Positions 9,559-19,085 of a DNA stretch of 64,000 nucleotides are shown in pieces. Location: contig NZ_AUCM01000006.1 in the NCBI RefSeq assembly GCF_000429765.1, positions 248,001 to 312,000 of the forward strand. Direction: 5' to 3'. Position numbers and translations under genes: made by a program. The notes under the pieces are model-generated. The model worked only from the letters and a program-made list of their open reading frames with translations. It searched no databases and was not told the DNA's origin. The DNA comes from Gemmobacter nectariphilus DSM 15620 (lineage in GTDB: Bacteria; Pseudomonadota; Alphaproteobacteria; Rhodobacterales; Rhodobacteraceae). Positions within the stretch are counted from its first letter, which is position 1. Each line of letters begins with the position of its first letter.

Positions 9559-9587
9559 TTGACTCGCAGGGGTGGCCGGTGTAGCGG
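9559..9587 (+). promoter_or_regulatory. predicted promoter of rho
   Basis: TTGACT (9559-9564), a 17-base spacer and TAGCGG (9582-9587) lie just after the hemJ stop. The -10 match is weak. A leader of about 85 bases would precede rho, where autoregulation by Rho itself is known in other bacteria. Inference. Confidence 0.35.
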
Positions 9588-9679
9588 GGGCCTTGGTGGC
9601 CGTCCGGCCCTACCGTTTCCCGTTCTGATTCCGATGTGCTGCCCTTCAGGGTGGTATCGGTGTGCGTTGAGGGCCTGCC

Positions 9680-10948
9680 ATGAGCGAGCAGCTGAAACTT
9701 TCTGACCTGAAGGCCAAGACCCCGGCAGATCTGCTGGCGATGGCCGAGGAATGGGAAATCGAGAATGCCTCGTCCATGCGCAAGGGCGAGATGATGTTCC
9801 AGATCCTCAAGGAGCACGCCGAAGAAGGGTTCGAGATTGGCGGGGACGGCGTTCTGGAAGTGTTGCAGGACGGTTTCGGCTTCTTGCGCTCGCCCGAGGC
9901 GAACTATCTGCCGGGTCCTGATGACATCTATGTCTCGCCCGACATGATCCGTCAGTGGTCGCTGCGGACCGGGGACTCGGTTGAAGGCGTGATCCAAGCA
10001 CCGCGCGAGAATGAGCGGTATTTCAGCCTGACCAAGGTGACGCGGATCAACTTTGAAGAGCCCGAGAAGGCGCGCCACAAGGTGGCCTTTGACAACCTGA
10101 CGCCGCTTTACCCGGATGAGCGGCTGAAGATGGAAATCGAGGACCCGACGATCAAGGACCGCTCGGCCCGGATCATCGATCTGGTCTCGCCGATCGGCAA
10201 GGGGCAGCGGTCGCTGATCGTGGCGCCGCCGCGCACGGGTAAGACGGTGCTGCTGCAGAACATCGCCCGGTCGATCGAAGTGAACCACCCGGAATGCTAT
10301 CTGATCGTTCTGCTGATCGACGAGCGGCCCGAGGAAGTGACCGACATGCAGCGCTCGGTAAAGGGCGAGGTGATTTCCTCGACCTTTGACGAACCGGCAA
10401 CCCGTCACGTTGCAGTCGCCGAGATGGTGATTGAAAAGGCCAAGCGACTGGTCGAGCACAAGCGAGATGTTGTGATCTTGCTCGACTCGATCACCAGACT
10501 TGGTAGGGCCTTCAACACTGTCGTGCCTTCGTCGGGCAAGGTGTTGACCGGCGGCGTCGATGCGAATGCGTTGCAGCGGCCCAAGCGGTTCTTTGGTGCG
10601 GCGCGCAACATCGAGGAAGGCGGCTCGCTGACGATTATCGCGACGGCGCTGATCGATACCGGCAGCCGGATGGATGAAGTCATCTTCGAAGAGTTCAAAG
10701 GCACCGGCAACAGCGAGATCGTGCTGGACCGCAAGGTTGCGGACAAGCGGATCTTCCCGGCGATGGACATTCTGAAGTCGGGCACCCGCAAGGAAGAGCT
10801 GCTGGTTGCCAAGAATGACCTGCAGAAGACCTATGTGCTGCGGCGCATCCTGAACCCGATGGGCACGACGGATGCGATCGAATTCCTGATCTCGAAGCTG
10901 AAGCAGACCAAGACAAATTCGGAATTCTTCGACTCCATGAACAGCTGA
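9680..10948 (+). CDS. rho: transcription termination factor Rho
   Basis: A 422-residue hexameric RNA helicase. The N-terminal RNA-binding OB fold has GFGFLRS (65-71). Walker A is APPRTGKT (182-189), then LLIDERPEE, Walker [10 protein letters not shown], the Q-loop region with VLTGGVD and the R-loop. Length equals the classic Rho with no large insertion. A GAGGG ribosome site precedes the ATG. mnmE follows after 10 bases. Confidence 0.98.
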   Translation: MSEQLKLSDLKAKTPADLLAMAEEWEIENASSMRKGEMMFQILKEHAEEGFEIGGDGVLEVLQDGFGFLRSPEANYLPGPDDIYVSPDMIRQWSLRTGDSVEGVIQAPRENERYFSLTKVTRINFEEPEKARHKVAFDNLTPLYPDERLKMEIEDPTIKDRSARIIDLVSPIGKGQRSLIVAPPRTGKTVLLQNIARSIEVNHPECYLIVLLIDERPEEVTDMQRSVKGEVISSTFDEPATRHVAVAEMVIEKAKRLVEHKRDVVILLDSITRLGRAFNTVVPSSGKVLTGGVDANALQRPKRFFGAARNIEEGGSLTIIATALIDTGSRMDEVIFEEFKGTGNSEIVLDRKVADKRIFPAMDILKSGTRKEELLVAKNDLQKTYVLRRILNPMGTTDAIEFLISKLKQTKTNSEFFDSMNS

Positions 10949-10958
10949 GGTCTGTGCA

Positions 10959-12245
10959 ATGGACACGATCTATGCCCTGGCGACCGCTCGGGGCAAGGCG
11001 GGGGTTGCTGTCGTCCGCATCTCGGGGCCGCAAGCCCGGGATGCGCTTTTGCCTATGGTTGGATCCTTTGGCCCGCCCCGGGTCGCAGCGCTGCGTGTTC
11101 TGAAGGACGGCGCCGAGGTTCTTGATCAGGCCCTGGTGCTGGTGTTCGAAGCTGACCGCAGCTTTACCGGCGAAGAGGTTGTCGAGCTTCATCTGCATGG
11201 CAGTCAGGCCATTGTTCAGGCGGTTCTGGAGCGGTTGAGCCGCCTTGCTGGGTTTCGCCTCGCGCAACCTGGCGAGTTTACCCGGCGCGCATTGGAAAAC
11301 GGGCGGCTGGATCTGGCACAGGTCGAGGGTCTGGCGGATCTGATCGAAGCTGAGACCGAGATGCAGCGCCGGCAGGCGATGCGTGTCTTCTCGGGGGCCT
11401 TGGGAGGCAAGGCCGAGAATTGGCGCAGGAAGCTGATCAGATCAGCGGCGTTGATTGAAGCCATGCTTGATTTTGCCGATGAGGATGTGCCGGTCGATGT
11501 GCGGCCTGAGGTGATCGGCTTGCTGGATGGCGTTCTCGCCGACCTTCGGGAAGAGCGGGATGGTTACGCCGCAGCCGAACGCATTCGCGATGGGTTCGAA
11601 GTTGCGATCATCGGGGCGCCGAATGCGGGAAAGTCGACTTTGCTCAACAGGTTGGCGGGGCGCCAGGCTGCGTTGACCTCGGAATATGCCGGGACAACGC
11701 GCGATGTGATTGAGGTTCGGATGGACCTGCGTGGCATTCCAATCACCATGCTGGATACGGCAGGCCTTCGCGAAGCATCTGACCCTGTCGAGGCGATGGG
11801 GGTAGAGCGTGCCATCGCGCGTGCGCGTCACGCGGATTTGCGGGTGTTTCTGCTTGGGGGTGATGAGGACAGTCTGCCCTTGACGCCAGTGCCGGGCGAT
11901 ATCGCGATACAAGGCAAGGCGGACCTTGCCAAGGTCGGTGGGCTGGCTGTGTCTGGTGTCACCGGCGAAGGTGTCGATGAGCTGATCAACCTCATTGGCG
12001 ATGCACTGGAAAGCAAGACTGCCTCGGCCGCTACAATTATACGTGTGCGGCACCGGGAGATTGTCGCTCACGCCATTGGGGCTTTGGAATTCGCCCGCGA
12101 GGTGGTATTGAGCGGCGAGCAAGGCGAGGAAATCGCGGCGGATGCGCTGCGATCTGCGATTGGCTTGATGGATGATCTTGTTGGGCGGGTCGGTGTAGAA
12201 GATCTCTTGGGGGAGATCTTCGCCTCGTTCTGCATCGGGAAGTAG
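10959..12245 (+). CDS. mnmE: tRNA modification GTPase MnmE
   Basis: With MnmG makes 5-aminomethyl-type modifications on U34 of tRNAs. 428 residues: N-terminal formyl-THF-binding domain (1-118), helical domain, and inserted G domain with G1 GAPNAGKST (about 219-227) and G3 DTAG (about 265-268), ending in the catalytic CIGK tail. The G4 motif, usually NKxD, reads GKAD (bases 11913-11924). It is shorter than E. coli MnmE (454). It is followed by mnmG, its partner. Confidence 0.96.
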   Translation: MDTIYALATARGKAGVAVVRISGPQARDALLPMVGSFGPPRVAALRVLKDGAEVLDQALVLVFEADRSFTGEEVVELHLHGSQAIVQAVLERLSRLAGFRLAQPGEFTRRALENGRLDLAQVEGLADLIEAETEMQRRQAMRVFSGALGGKAENWRRKLIRSAALIEAMLDFADEDVPVDVRPEVIGLLDGVLADLREERDGYAAAERIRDGFEVAIIGAPNAGKSTLLNRLAGRQAALTSEYAGTTRDVIEVRMDLRGIPITMLDTAGLREASDPVEAMGVERAIARARHADLRVFLLGGDEDSLPLTPVPGDIAIQGKADLAKVGGLAVSGVTGEGVDELINLIGDALESKTASAATIIRVRHREIVAHAIGALEFAREVVLSGEQGEEIAADALRSAIGLMDDLVGRVGVEDLLGEIFASFCIGK

Positions 12246-12249
12246 GGCT

Positions 12250-12265
12250 TGTTTCACATGAAACA
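12250..12265. other. parS-like centromere site 1
   Basis: TGTTTCACATGAAACA differs at one base from the near-universal parS palindrome TGTTTCACGTGAAACA. It overlaps the mnmG start codon (ATG at 12258). It lies 2.5 kb before parA. Confidence 0.8.
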
Positions 12266-14132
12266 CTATGACGTCATTGTCGTGGGTGGCGGTCACGCCG
12301 GCGCAGAAGCGGCCGATGCGGCAGCGCGGATAGGTGCGTCCGTTGCGCTGGTCACCATGCGGATGGACCGGATTGGCGTGATGTCATGTAACCCGGCCAT
12401 CGGCGGGCTGGGAAAAGGACATCTTGTTCGTGAGGTTGATGCACTGGATGGGCTGATGGCCCGCGCAGGGGACAGGGCTGGTATTCAATACCGCCTTCTG
12501 AACAGGCGCAAAGGTCCGGCGGTGCAGGGGCCACGGATTCAGGCGGATCGTGCGCTTTATCGTGCGGCGGTTCAGGAAATGCTGTCCGGGCGCGAGGGAC
12601 TTGCGATCATCGAGGGTGAGGTTACCGGCTTCACCCTTGAAGGACGTCGAATCCAGGGCGTGGTCGTCAATGGTGACATCAGGATCTCTGGCCGTAGCGT
12701 TGTTCTGACGGCAGGGACATTTCTGAATGGCGTCATGCACGTTGGCCCTAAATCCGCCGCTGGTGGTCGGGTCGGAGATCAGGCATCCAACCAACTTGCT
12801 GATCTGCTGAGGGAAATTGCTCCGGGCCGTGGGCGGCTGAAGACCGGCACGCCGCCTCGGCTGGATGGCAAGACGATCAACTGGGATGTCCTTGAGCGGC
12901 AGGACGGCGATGTTGATCCTGTCATGCTGTCCTTCCTGAACAAGGTTCCTCAGGTTGGGCAGATTTCTTGCGGAATCACCCACACGAACGACCTCACGCA
13001 TCAGATTGTGCGGGAAAATCTTGGTCAATCTGCAATGTATGGTGGATTCATCGAGGGGATCGGGCCGCGATATTGCCCTTCGATCGAAGACAAGATCGTT
13101 CGCTTCTCGGACAAGGACAGCCATCAGGTGTTCCTCGAACCCGAAGGGCTGGATGATTCCACCGTTTACCCGAACGGAATTTCGACCTCGCTTCCGGCCG
13201 ATGTTCAGGAGCGTTATGTCAGGTCGATCAAGGGGTTGGAGAACGTCCAGATTCTCCAGCCAGGCTATGCCATTGAATATGACTATTTTGATCCCTGCGG
13301 CCTGACCCGTGGTCTTGCAGTGCGCGAGATCGAAGGTCTGTTCTTTGCTGGCCAGATCAATGGGACGACAGGGTATGAAGAGGCTGCGGCCCAGGGCCTT
13401 CTGGCCGGGATCAATGCCGCCCGCCATGCACGCGATCAGGGCGAATTTGTTCTTCAACGGACAGACAGCTACATCGGGGTGATGATCGATGATCTCGTCA
13501 CCCGAGGCGTGACCGAGCCGTACAGGATGTTCACATCTCGCGCAGAGTATCGGCTGAGCTTGCGCGTTGACAACGCGGACCAGCGCCTCACCCCGATGGG
13601 CATCGAACTTGGCTGTGTTGGTGCGGCACGTCAAGCCGCCTTTGACGCCAAGATGCAGGATCTGACTGCGGCGCGGGCGATGCTTGGCAAGGACAGGTTC
13701 AGCCCGAATGAACTGAGCGCGGCGGGGATTGCGGCAAATCGCGATGGCATCCGCCGTTCCGCGCTCGAGGTTCTTGCGTTTCCAGGGGTAGAGCTCGAGC
13801 AAGTCGTGCGCCTGGTTCCGGAGGCAGAGGCCGTCGCCACCGAGATCATGGAGCAACTTCAAAGAGAGTCGCTCTATTCCTCGTACGAGGATCGGCAGAA
13901 GCACCAGCTGGAGGCCGTTCGACGCGATGAAAACTGGGCGATCCCTACGGACTTCGACTTTGGTGCCATTGCTGGGCTGTCGAACGAACTTCGGCAAAAG
14001 CTGGAACGCGTTCGCCCCGAGACCCTCTCGCAAGCCTCTCGGATCGAGGGCATGACCCCGGCGGCCATTGCCCTGATCCATCTGAAGCTGAAGGCGGCAA
14101 GTGTTGGACGTCCGCATGAGGCTTCGGCGTGA
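12258..14132 (+). CDS. mnmG: tRNA uridine-5-carboxymethylaminomethyl modification enzyme MnmG (GidA)
   Basis: FAD-dependent partner of MnmE. 624 residues: FAD motif GGGHAG (10-15), the [23 protein letters not shown] signature, and the NADH-binding insertion, then the C-terminal helical domain that contacts MnmE/tRNA. The ATG at 12258 ([12 protein letters not shown]) is preferred; an in-frame TTG lies 9 bases upstream. The start codon sits inside a parS-like palindrome. The gene overlaps rsmG by GTGA. Confidence 0.97.
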   Translation: MKHYDVIVVGGGHAGAEAADAAARIGASVALVTMRMDRIGVMSCNPAIGGLGKGHLVREVDALDGLMARAGDRAGIQYRLLNRRKGPAVQGPRIQADRALYRAAVQEMLSGREGLAIIEGEVTGFTLEGRRIQGVVVNGDIRISGRSVVLTAGTFLNGVMHVGPKSAAGGRVGDQASNQLADLLREIAPGRGRLKTGTPPRLDGKTINWDVLERQDGDVDPVMLSFLNKVPQVGQISCGITHTNDLTHQIVRENLGQSAMYGGFIEGIGPRYCPSIEDKIVRFSDKDSHQVFLEPEGLDDSTVYPNGISTSLPADVQERYVRSIKGLENVQILQPGYAIEYDYFDPCGLTRGLAVREIEGLFFAGQINGTTGYEEAAAQGLLAGINAARHARDQGEFVLQRTDSYIGVMIDDLVTRGVTEPYRMFTSRAEYRLSLRVDNADQRLTPMGIELGCVGAARQAAFDAKMQDLTAARAMLGKDRFSPNELSAAGIAANRDGIRRSALEVLAFPGVELEQVVRLVPEAEAVATEIMEQLQRESLYSSYEDRQKHQLEAVRRDENWAIPTDFDFGAIAGLSNELRQKLERVRPETLSQASRIEGMTPAAIALIHLKLKAASVGRPHEASA

Positions 14133-14767
14133 CGAAGGAAGCGGTGTCGGACGCGGCTGGCGTTCAGATTGACGATGCGACATTCCAACGGCTGTCGATC
14201 TTTCAACAGTTGGCAGAAAAGTGGAATCCGCGCATCAATCTGGTGTCGCGCAGCACGCTGTCAGAATTCTGGACCCGGCATGTACTGGATTCGGCGCAGC
14301 TGTTCCGTTATTTGCCAGCGGAGTCAGGTCTATGTGTCGATCTTGGCAGCGGCGGTGGATTGCCGGGGCTTGTTCTGGCGATCATTGGCAAGCAGACGGT
14401 GCCTGATCGCCAACATGTGCTGATTGAATCGGACCAGCGCAAGGCGGTTTTTCTTCGGGAAGTGATCCGCGAGACCGGGTGCAAGGCGATCGTTCGAAGC
14501 GAACGGATCGAACAGTCGCCGCGGGTCGGAGCTGATGTTCTGACGGCCAGGGCGCTTGCTCCACTGCCGCTTCTGCTTGGCTTTGCGTTTCGTCATCTGC
14601 GCCCAGGGGGGATTGCCATCCTGCCCAAGGGTGCTGCCTTTCAGGACGAGTTGACGGCGGCAAGGGATCACTGGCAGTTTTCGCTGGACGTATTTCCCAG
14701 CATGACGGATCCAGATGGGCATATTCTCCGCATCGGAGATCTGAGGCAGCGAGCAGTGGATCAGTGA
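14129..14767 (+). CDS. rsmG: 16S rRNA (guanine-527-N7)-methyltransferase
   Basis: Methylates G527 of 16S rRNA using SAM. 212 residues, class I methyltransferase with motif [11 protein letters not shown] (71-80). The [19 protein letters not shown] block is typical of RsmG/GidB. It starts with GTG overlapping the mnmG TGA (GTGA, 14129-14132). It is translationally linked to mnmG and parA. Confidence 0.95.
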   Translation: MTKEAVSDAAGVQIDDATFQRLSIFQQLAEKWNPRINLVSRSTLSEFWTRHVLDSAQLFRYLPAESGLCVDLGSGGGLPGLVLAIIGKQTVPDRQHVLIESDQRKAVFLREVIRETGCKAIVRSERIEQSPRVGADVLTARALAPLPLLLGFAFRHLRPGGIAILPKGAAFQDELTAARDHWQFSLDVFPSMTDPDGHILRIGDLRQRAVDQ

Positions 14768-15570
14768 ATGTCATGAGAATTGTTGCGATTGCGAACCAGA
14801 AGGGTGGAGTCGGCAAGACGACCACCACAATCAATCTTGGCGCTGCCTTGGCAGAGCAGGGCAAGCGTGTGCTGCTGATCGACCTTGATCCGCAAGGCAA
14901 TACGTCGACGGGTCTGGGGATTGCTCCAGGTTCGCGCAGTGCGACGAGCTATGATCTGCTGCTGGGCGAGTCGGTCCCCGAGCCGCATCAGGTCGAGATC
15001 GGGGGCGGCAGCCTTTGGATCATTCCGGCCAATACCGATCTGGCGTCCGCCGATATCGAGCTTCATGCCCATGAAAAGCGCAGCTTTCTTCTGCATGATG
15101 CGCTTCGTGGCGGGTTGCTGGAGCGGCAGAACTTTGACTATGTTCTGATAGACTGCCCGCCGTCGCTGAACCTGCTGACCGTCAATGCGATGGTGGCGGC
15201 CCATGCCATTCTGGTTCCGCTTCAGGCCGAATTTTTCGCGCTGGAGGGCCTTTCGCAACTGATGATGACGATTCGCGAGGTCCGCATGAAGGCCAATCCG
15301 GCGCTGCGGATCGAAGGGGTGGTCCTTACGATGGCCGACATGCGCAATCGCCTGTCGCAACAGGTCGAGGCCGATGTGCGGGAGACGCTGGGCGATCTGG
15401 TGTTTCGCTGCGTGATCCCGCGGAATGTGCGGATCAGTGAGGCGCCATCCTATGCCCGAACGGTGCTGGATTATGATCCGGCCTCGAAGGGGAGCCAGGC
15501 CTATCGGGCCCTTGCTCTGGAGCTGCTGGAGCGGCATGAAGGCGCCGGACGCAAGGAGGCAAGAGCATGA
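14764..15570 (+). CDS. parA: chromosome partitioning ATPase ParA
   Basis: A 268-residue ParA/Soj ATPase that moves ParB-parS complexes on the nucleoid. The deviant Walker A is KGGVGKTT (13-20) with signature Lys. The switch DLDPQGN and Walker B YVLIDCPPS follow. The GTG at 14764 overlaps the rsmG stop; an ATG at 14773 is an alternative and gives a three-residue-shorter protein. No N-terminal DNA-binding domain, so it is the short chromosomal type. It overlaps parB by ATGA. Confidence 0.96.
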   Translation: MNVMRIVAIANQKGGVGKTTTTINLGAALAEQGKRVLLIDLDPQGNTSTGLGIAPGSRSATSYDLLLGESVPEPHQVEIGGGSLWIIPANTDLASADIELHAHEKRSFLLHDALRGGLLERQNFDYVLIDCPPSLNLLTVNAMVAAHAILVPLQAEFFALEGLSQLMMTIREVRMKANPALRIEGVVLTMADMRNRLSQQVEADVRETLGDLVFRCVIPRNVRISEAPSYARTVLDYDPASKGSQAYRALALELLERHEGAGRKEARA

Positions 15571-16469
15571 ATGATCGCAAAGTCGAGCGCCGCGGGCTGG
15601 GTCGTGGTCTGTCGGCGCTGATGGCCGATGTCGGAATGGCTGAAACCGTGACAAGCCGTTCAGCAGCCGGCGTTCGCGAGATTCCGATCGAGCATGTTCA
15701 GCCGAATCCGGATCAGCCTCGTCGCCGATTTGACAGCGAAGCGCTTGCCGAGCTTGCCGAGTCGATCCGCGAGAAGGGGGTTCTTCAACCGCTGCTGGTG
15801 CGCGAACGCGGCGATCTTTTCGAAATCGTCGCAGGCGAGCGCCGTTGGCGGGCGGCGCAGATCGCGCAACTGCATGTCGTGCCGGTCATCGTCAAGGATT
15901 ATTCGGACACCGAAGTTCTTGAAGTCGCAATCATCGAGAACATCCAGCGCGCGGATCTGAGCCCGGTCGAGGAGGCGGTGGCCTACCGTCAGTTGATCGA
16001 CCGTTTCGGCCATACACAAGAGAAGGTGGCCGAAACGCTGGGCAAAAGCCGCAGCTATATCGCCAACTCGCTGCGCCTTTTGACCTTGCCGGACGATGTG
16101 ATCGGGATGGTCGAGACCGGCGCCCTTGCCGCGGGCCATGCGCGGGCCCTGGTGGCTTCAGACAAGGCGTCCTCCTTGGCGCGCCGTATTGTCGATGAGG
16201 GCATGACCGTGCGCGAGGTCGAGCGTCTGGTCCGCGAAGACAAGACCGGCAAGGGTGCGGCGCGTGGCTATCGGTCGCGCAACGGGCAAAAAGACGACGA
16301 TACCCTTGCGCTCGAGGCAGATGTGTCCAGCAATCTTGGCATGAGCGTCAAGATCTCGCATGAGGCGCATACGGGCGGAGGCCTGCTCACCATCAGATAT
16401 GCGACGCTGGAACAGCTGGACATGCTGTGCCGTGTGCTTTCGTCCATCCCTTCCGAGTTTCAGGACTGA
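15567..16469 (+). CDS. parB: chromosome partitioning protein ParB
   Basis: A 300-residue CTP-dependent DNA clamp that loads at parS and spreads. Visible: an N-terminal RRGLGRGLSALM box that stimulates ParA; the CTP-binding motifs GERRWRA (90-96) and ENIQR (124-128); a helix-turn-helix (about 150-175, AETLGKSRSYIANSLRLL); and a C-terminal dimer domain. Three parS-like sites lie within 11 kb. Its last 10 bases overlap the end of the convergent hemW. Confidence 0.96.
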   Translation: MNDRKVERRGLGRGLSALMADVGMAETVTSRSAAGVREIPIEHVQPNPDQPRRRFDSEALAELAESIREKGVLQPLLVRERGDLFEIVAGERRWRAAQIAQLHVVPVIVKDYSDTEVLEVAIIENIQRADLSPVEEAVAYRQLIDRFGHTQEKVAETLGKSRSYIANSLRLLTLPDDVIGMVETGALAAGHARALVASDKASSLARRIVDEGMTVREVERLVREDKTGKGAARGYRSRNGQKDDDTLALEADVSSNLGMSVKISHEAHTGGGLLTIRYATLEQLDMLCRVLSSIPSEFQD

Positions 16470-17617
16470 GTGGTTTTCAGATCCTGAAGCAGGCAACCGA
16501 TGACCGAGTTCAGCAGCAGGCGGCCGCTGGCCGTGGTCTTTAGCCTGTCGTCGTCAGCTTCCAGATAGCCCTCGGCGATCAGATCAAGCCGGGACTGCCA
16601 ATCGTTCAAGGCAAGTCCCGCTTTTTCCAGTTGAGCCAGCGGCAGACCTTCGTTGATGCGCAACCCCATCAGCAAGGTCTCGGTGATCTGGTCTTCACTG
16701 GTCAGCGATGTTTCGGGATGCTCGCCATTGCCCACCTCTTCGACGGCGCGCAGCCATTGGCCGGGGTCACGAATGGCTTCGGTTGCAATCCGTCGTTTGT
16801 CGAGTTGGATGCGGCCGTGGGCTCCAGGTCCGACGCCTGCATAGCGGCCAGCTTGCCAATAGATCATGTTGTGCCGGCACTCTTCGCCCGGTCTTGCGTG
16901 GTTTGAAACTTCATACGCAGGCAGACCCGCTGCAGCGCACAGGCTTTGAGTCAGCTCAAACATGTCCGCTGCCGAGTCGTCGCCGGGAAGGCCGCGCAGA
17001 TGCCCTGCCTTGTGGCGCTGCGCAAAGACTGTGCCATCCTCGATGGTCAGCTGGTAAAGGGACATGTGGCCGGTTCCCAGGCTGATTGCCTCGGAGAGTT
17101 CCGCGTACCAGGCGTCGATCGTCTGGTTCTGCCGCGCGTATATCAGATCGATGTTGACGCGGCTGAAGGTGTTCTGCGCAATCTCGATCGCGGCAAGCGC
17201 CTCATCACGCCCGTGCTTGCGCCCCAGCAACCGAAGATGGGTATCATCCAGGGACTGGATGCCCAGGGAAACTCTGTTGACCCCGGCACTGGCGTAGGAT
17301 CGAAAGCGCGCTGCATCGACCGAACCGGGGTTTGCCTCCATCGTGATCTCAAGATCATTGGTTGTGCGCCAGGCGCTTGTAGCTGCGCCCAGCACGGCTT
17401 CGACGATTTCAGGCTTCATGAGCGAAGGGGTGCCGCCCCCGATAAAGATCGTGGACAGGATCTCATCGGGACAAGATCGCGCAACCCTTTCAATCTCGTT
17501 TTGGTAGGCTTTCACCCAGCGCTCGGAATCTATCGCGTTCGCCACATGGCTGTTGAAGTCGCAATAGGGGCACTTGGATTCGCAGTAGGGCCAATGCACA
17601 TAGAGTCCGAACGCCAT
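16460..17617 (-). CDS. hemW: radical SAM heme chaperone HemW (coproporphyrinogen oxidase-like)
   Basis: A 385-residue radical SAM protein. The 4Fe-4S motif is C12xxxC16xxC19 in YCESKCPYC, followed by GGGTPS. The HemN_C domain is at the end. The single short N terminus and lack of the HemN-specific extension favour HemW, a heme-trafficking protein, over true HemN. The start MAFGLYVHWPY is chosen because it begins the domain; an upstream in-frame codon would lie beyond the parS-like site. It precedes no operon partner. Confidence 0.9.
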   Translation of the reverse strand: MAFGLYVHWPYCESKCPYCDFNSHVANAIDSERWVKAYQNEIERVARSCPDEILSTIFIGGGTPSLMKPEIVEAVLGAATSAWRTTNDLEITMEANPGSVDAARFRSYASAGVNRVSLGIQSLDDTHLRLLGRKHGRDEALAAIEIAQNTFSRVNIDLIYARQNQTIDAWYAELSEAISLGTGHMSLYQLTIEDGTVFAQRHKAGHLRGLPGDDSAADMFELTQSLCAAAGLPAYEVSNHARPGEECRHNMIYWQAGRYAGVGPGAHGRIQLDKRRIATEAIRDPGQWLRAVEEVGNGEHPETSLTSEDQITETLLMGLRINEGLPLAQLEKAGLALNDWQSRLDLIAEGYLEADDDRLKTTASGRLLLNSVIGCLLQDLKTTQS

Positions 17618-17626
17618 GATCAAACC

Positions 17627-17642
17627 TGTTTCATGTGAAACA
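17627..17642. other. parS-like centromere site 2
   Basis: TGTTTCATGTGAAACA is the exact reverse complement of site 1 and one base from the parS consensus. It fills the 13-base gap between hemW and rdgB and contains the rdgB stop codon (17633-17631). Confidence 0.75.
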
Positions 17643-18236
17643 CGCGAGCAGCTTTTCAAAGGCTCGCCCGCGATGACTCATCTTGTTCTTCTCCCAACGG
17701 TCCATCTCACCAAAGGTGAGCGTGTATCCATCGGGCTGAAAGATGGGGTCATAGCCATGGCCCTGATCGCCACGACCTGGCCAGACGATCTGACCGGAAA
17801 CACGGCCCTCGAATACCTCATCATGCCCGTCAGGCCAGGCAAGCACCAGGGTGCAGACGAACGCGGCAGTCCACGGCGGCGCTGCGCCGGATTGTTCAAG
17901 TTCCTGATGGACACGGGCCATGGCCATCGCAAAATCACGCCCGTTCGGCGTTTCCGCCCAATCGGCGGTGTAGACCCCCGGCTGATCCCCCAGCGCCGCA
18001 ACACACAGACCGGAATCGTCGGCCAGCGTCACAAGGCCGGTGGCTTTTGCGGCGGCATGTGCCTTGATGCGCGCGTTGCCTGCGAAGGTTGTCTCGGTCT
18101 CGGCAGGCTCGGGCAGATCGAACTCGGCCATCGACTGAACGCGGATCCCGCGGCCATCAAGAAGCGCCGCGATCTCTTCCAGCTTGCCCGCATTATGGGT
18201 CGCGATCAGTAGGCTGTCGCCCGAGAATACCCTCAT
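17631..18236 (-). CDS. rdgB: dITP/XTP pyrophosphatase (non-canonical purine NTPase)
   Basis: A 201-residue Ham1/RdgB enzyme that removes ITP, dITP and XTP from the nucleotide pool. The N-terminal [10 protein letters not shown] block (13-22) binds the triphosphate. LADDSGL carries the catalytic Asp and GYDPIF and the C-terminal MSHRGRAF complete the family pattern. Start overlaps the rph stop by ATGA; the stop lies in a parS-like site. Confidence 0.96.
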   Translation of the reverse strand: MRVFSGDSLLIATHNAGKLEEIAALLDGRGIRVQSMAEFDLPEPAETETTFAGNARIKAHAAAKATGLVTLADDSGLCVAALGDQPGVYTADWAETPNGRDFAMAMARVHQELEQSGAAPPWTAAFVCTLVLAWPDGHDEVFEGRVSGQIVWPGRGDQGHGYDPIFQPDGYTLTFGEMDRWEKNKMSHRGRAFEKLLACFT

Positions 18237-18946
18237 GCGATGGCTGCCTTCTGCGCATAGACCAGCTGCGCCACCCCGTGTTCTGCCAGATCAAGCAGTT
18301 GCAGCATTTGGGCACGGGTGAAGATCGCACCTTCTGCCGAGGCCTGCACCTCGACCAGCGCTCCCGATCCGGTGATGACGAAATTGCCATCCGTCCCGGC
18401 CGAGCTGTCCTCGACATACTCGAGGTCAAGCACCGGGTTTCCAGCGTAGATACCGCAGGACACCGCGGCAATGTGATCGGTGATCGGGTCGGACATGATC
18501 AGGCGGCTGGACAGCAGCTTGTTGGCCGCAAGCCGCAGCGCAACCCAACCGCCAGTGATCGCTGCGCAGCGCGTGCCACCGTCCGCCTGGATCACATCGC
18601 AATCCACGACGATCTGCCGCTCACCCAGGGCGGCGCGGTCCACACCCGCGCGCAGGGCGCGGCCAATAAGCCGCTGAATCTCGACCGTGCGTCCCTGTTG
18701 CTTGCCAGCAGCCGCCTCGCGCCGATTGCGCGTGTTGGTCGCGCGCGGCAGCATGCCATATTCGGCCGTCACCCAGCCCAGCCCGGTGCCCTTCAGAAAT
18801 GGCGGCGGGCGGTCCTCGATGCTGGCAGTGCACAGAACATGGGTGTCACCGACCTTGATCAGGCAAGACCCCTCGGCGTGCTTGACGACATTGGTCTCGA
18901 TGGAGATCTTGCGAAGTTCGTCCAGTGCTCGTCCCGAAGGGCGCAT
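18233..18946 (-). CDS. rph: ribonuclease PH
   Basis: A 237-residue phosphorolytic 3'-5' exoribonuclease that trims tRNA 3' ends. Visible: GRALDELR, the [31 protein letters not shown] block, R-rich RNA loop [15 protein letters not shown], and the catalytic [16 protein letters not shown] phosphate/metal site. Full length. It is divergent from hrcA, with a 139-base intergenic region. Confidence 0.96.
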   Translation of the reverse strand: MRPSGRALDELRKISIETNVVKHAEGSCLIKVGDTHVLCTASIEDRPPPFLKGTGLGWVTAEYGMLPRATNTRNRREAAAGKQQGRTVEIQRLIGRALRAGVDRAALGERQIVVDCDVIQADGGTRCAAITGGWVALRLAANKLLSSRLIMSDPITDHIAAVSCGIYAGNPVLDLEYVEDSSAGTDGNFVITGSGALVEVQASAEGAIFTRAQMLQLLDLAEHGVAQLVYAQKAAIA

Positions 18947-19032
18947 GGTAATTCCTTTCCGTGCAGCGTTTCCCGGCAGTTACTCTTGTGCTCCTACGCT
19001 GGCAACCCCAAGCCTGTGACAGTTCCGAGAGA

Positions 19033-19061
19033 TTGACCTTCGGCGCTTGCTATCCTTAATT
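19033..19061 (+). promoter_or_regulatory. predicted sigma-70-type promoter of hrcA-grpE
   Basis: TTGACC (19033-19038) and TTAATT (19056-19061), 17 bases apart, lie 25 bases before the hrcA ATG. I see no CIRCE inverted repeat (TTAGCACTC-N9-GAGTGCTAA) here, so HrcA self-repression at this promoter is not supported. Confidence 0.5.
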
Positions 19062-19085
19062 CATAGGACTGATCAGGGTGCCTTG

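Noticed and set aside
9392-10966. A 524-codon open frame opposite rho
   Set aside because: Shadow of the strongly conserved rho gene; Arg/His/Gln-rich and without motifs.
18947-19085. A CIRCE element before hrcA
   Set aside because: No TTAGCACTC-N9-GAGTGCTAA-like repeat is present; only a sigma-70-type promoter is visible.
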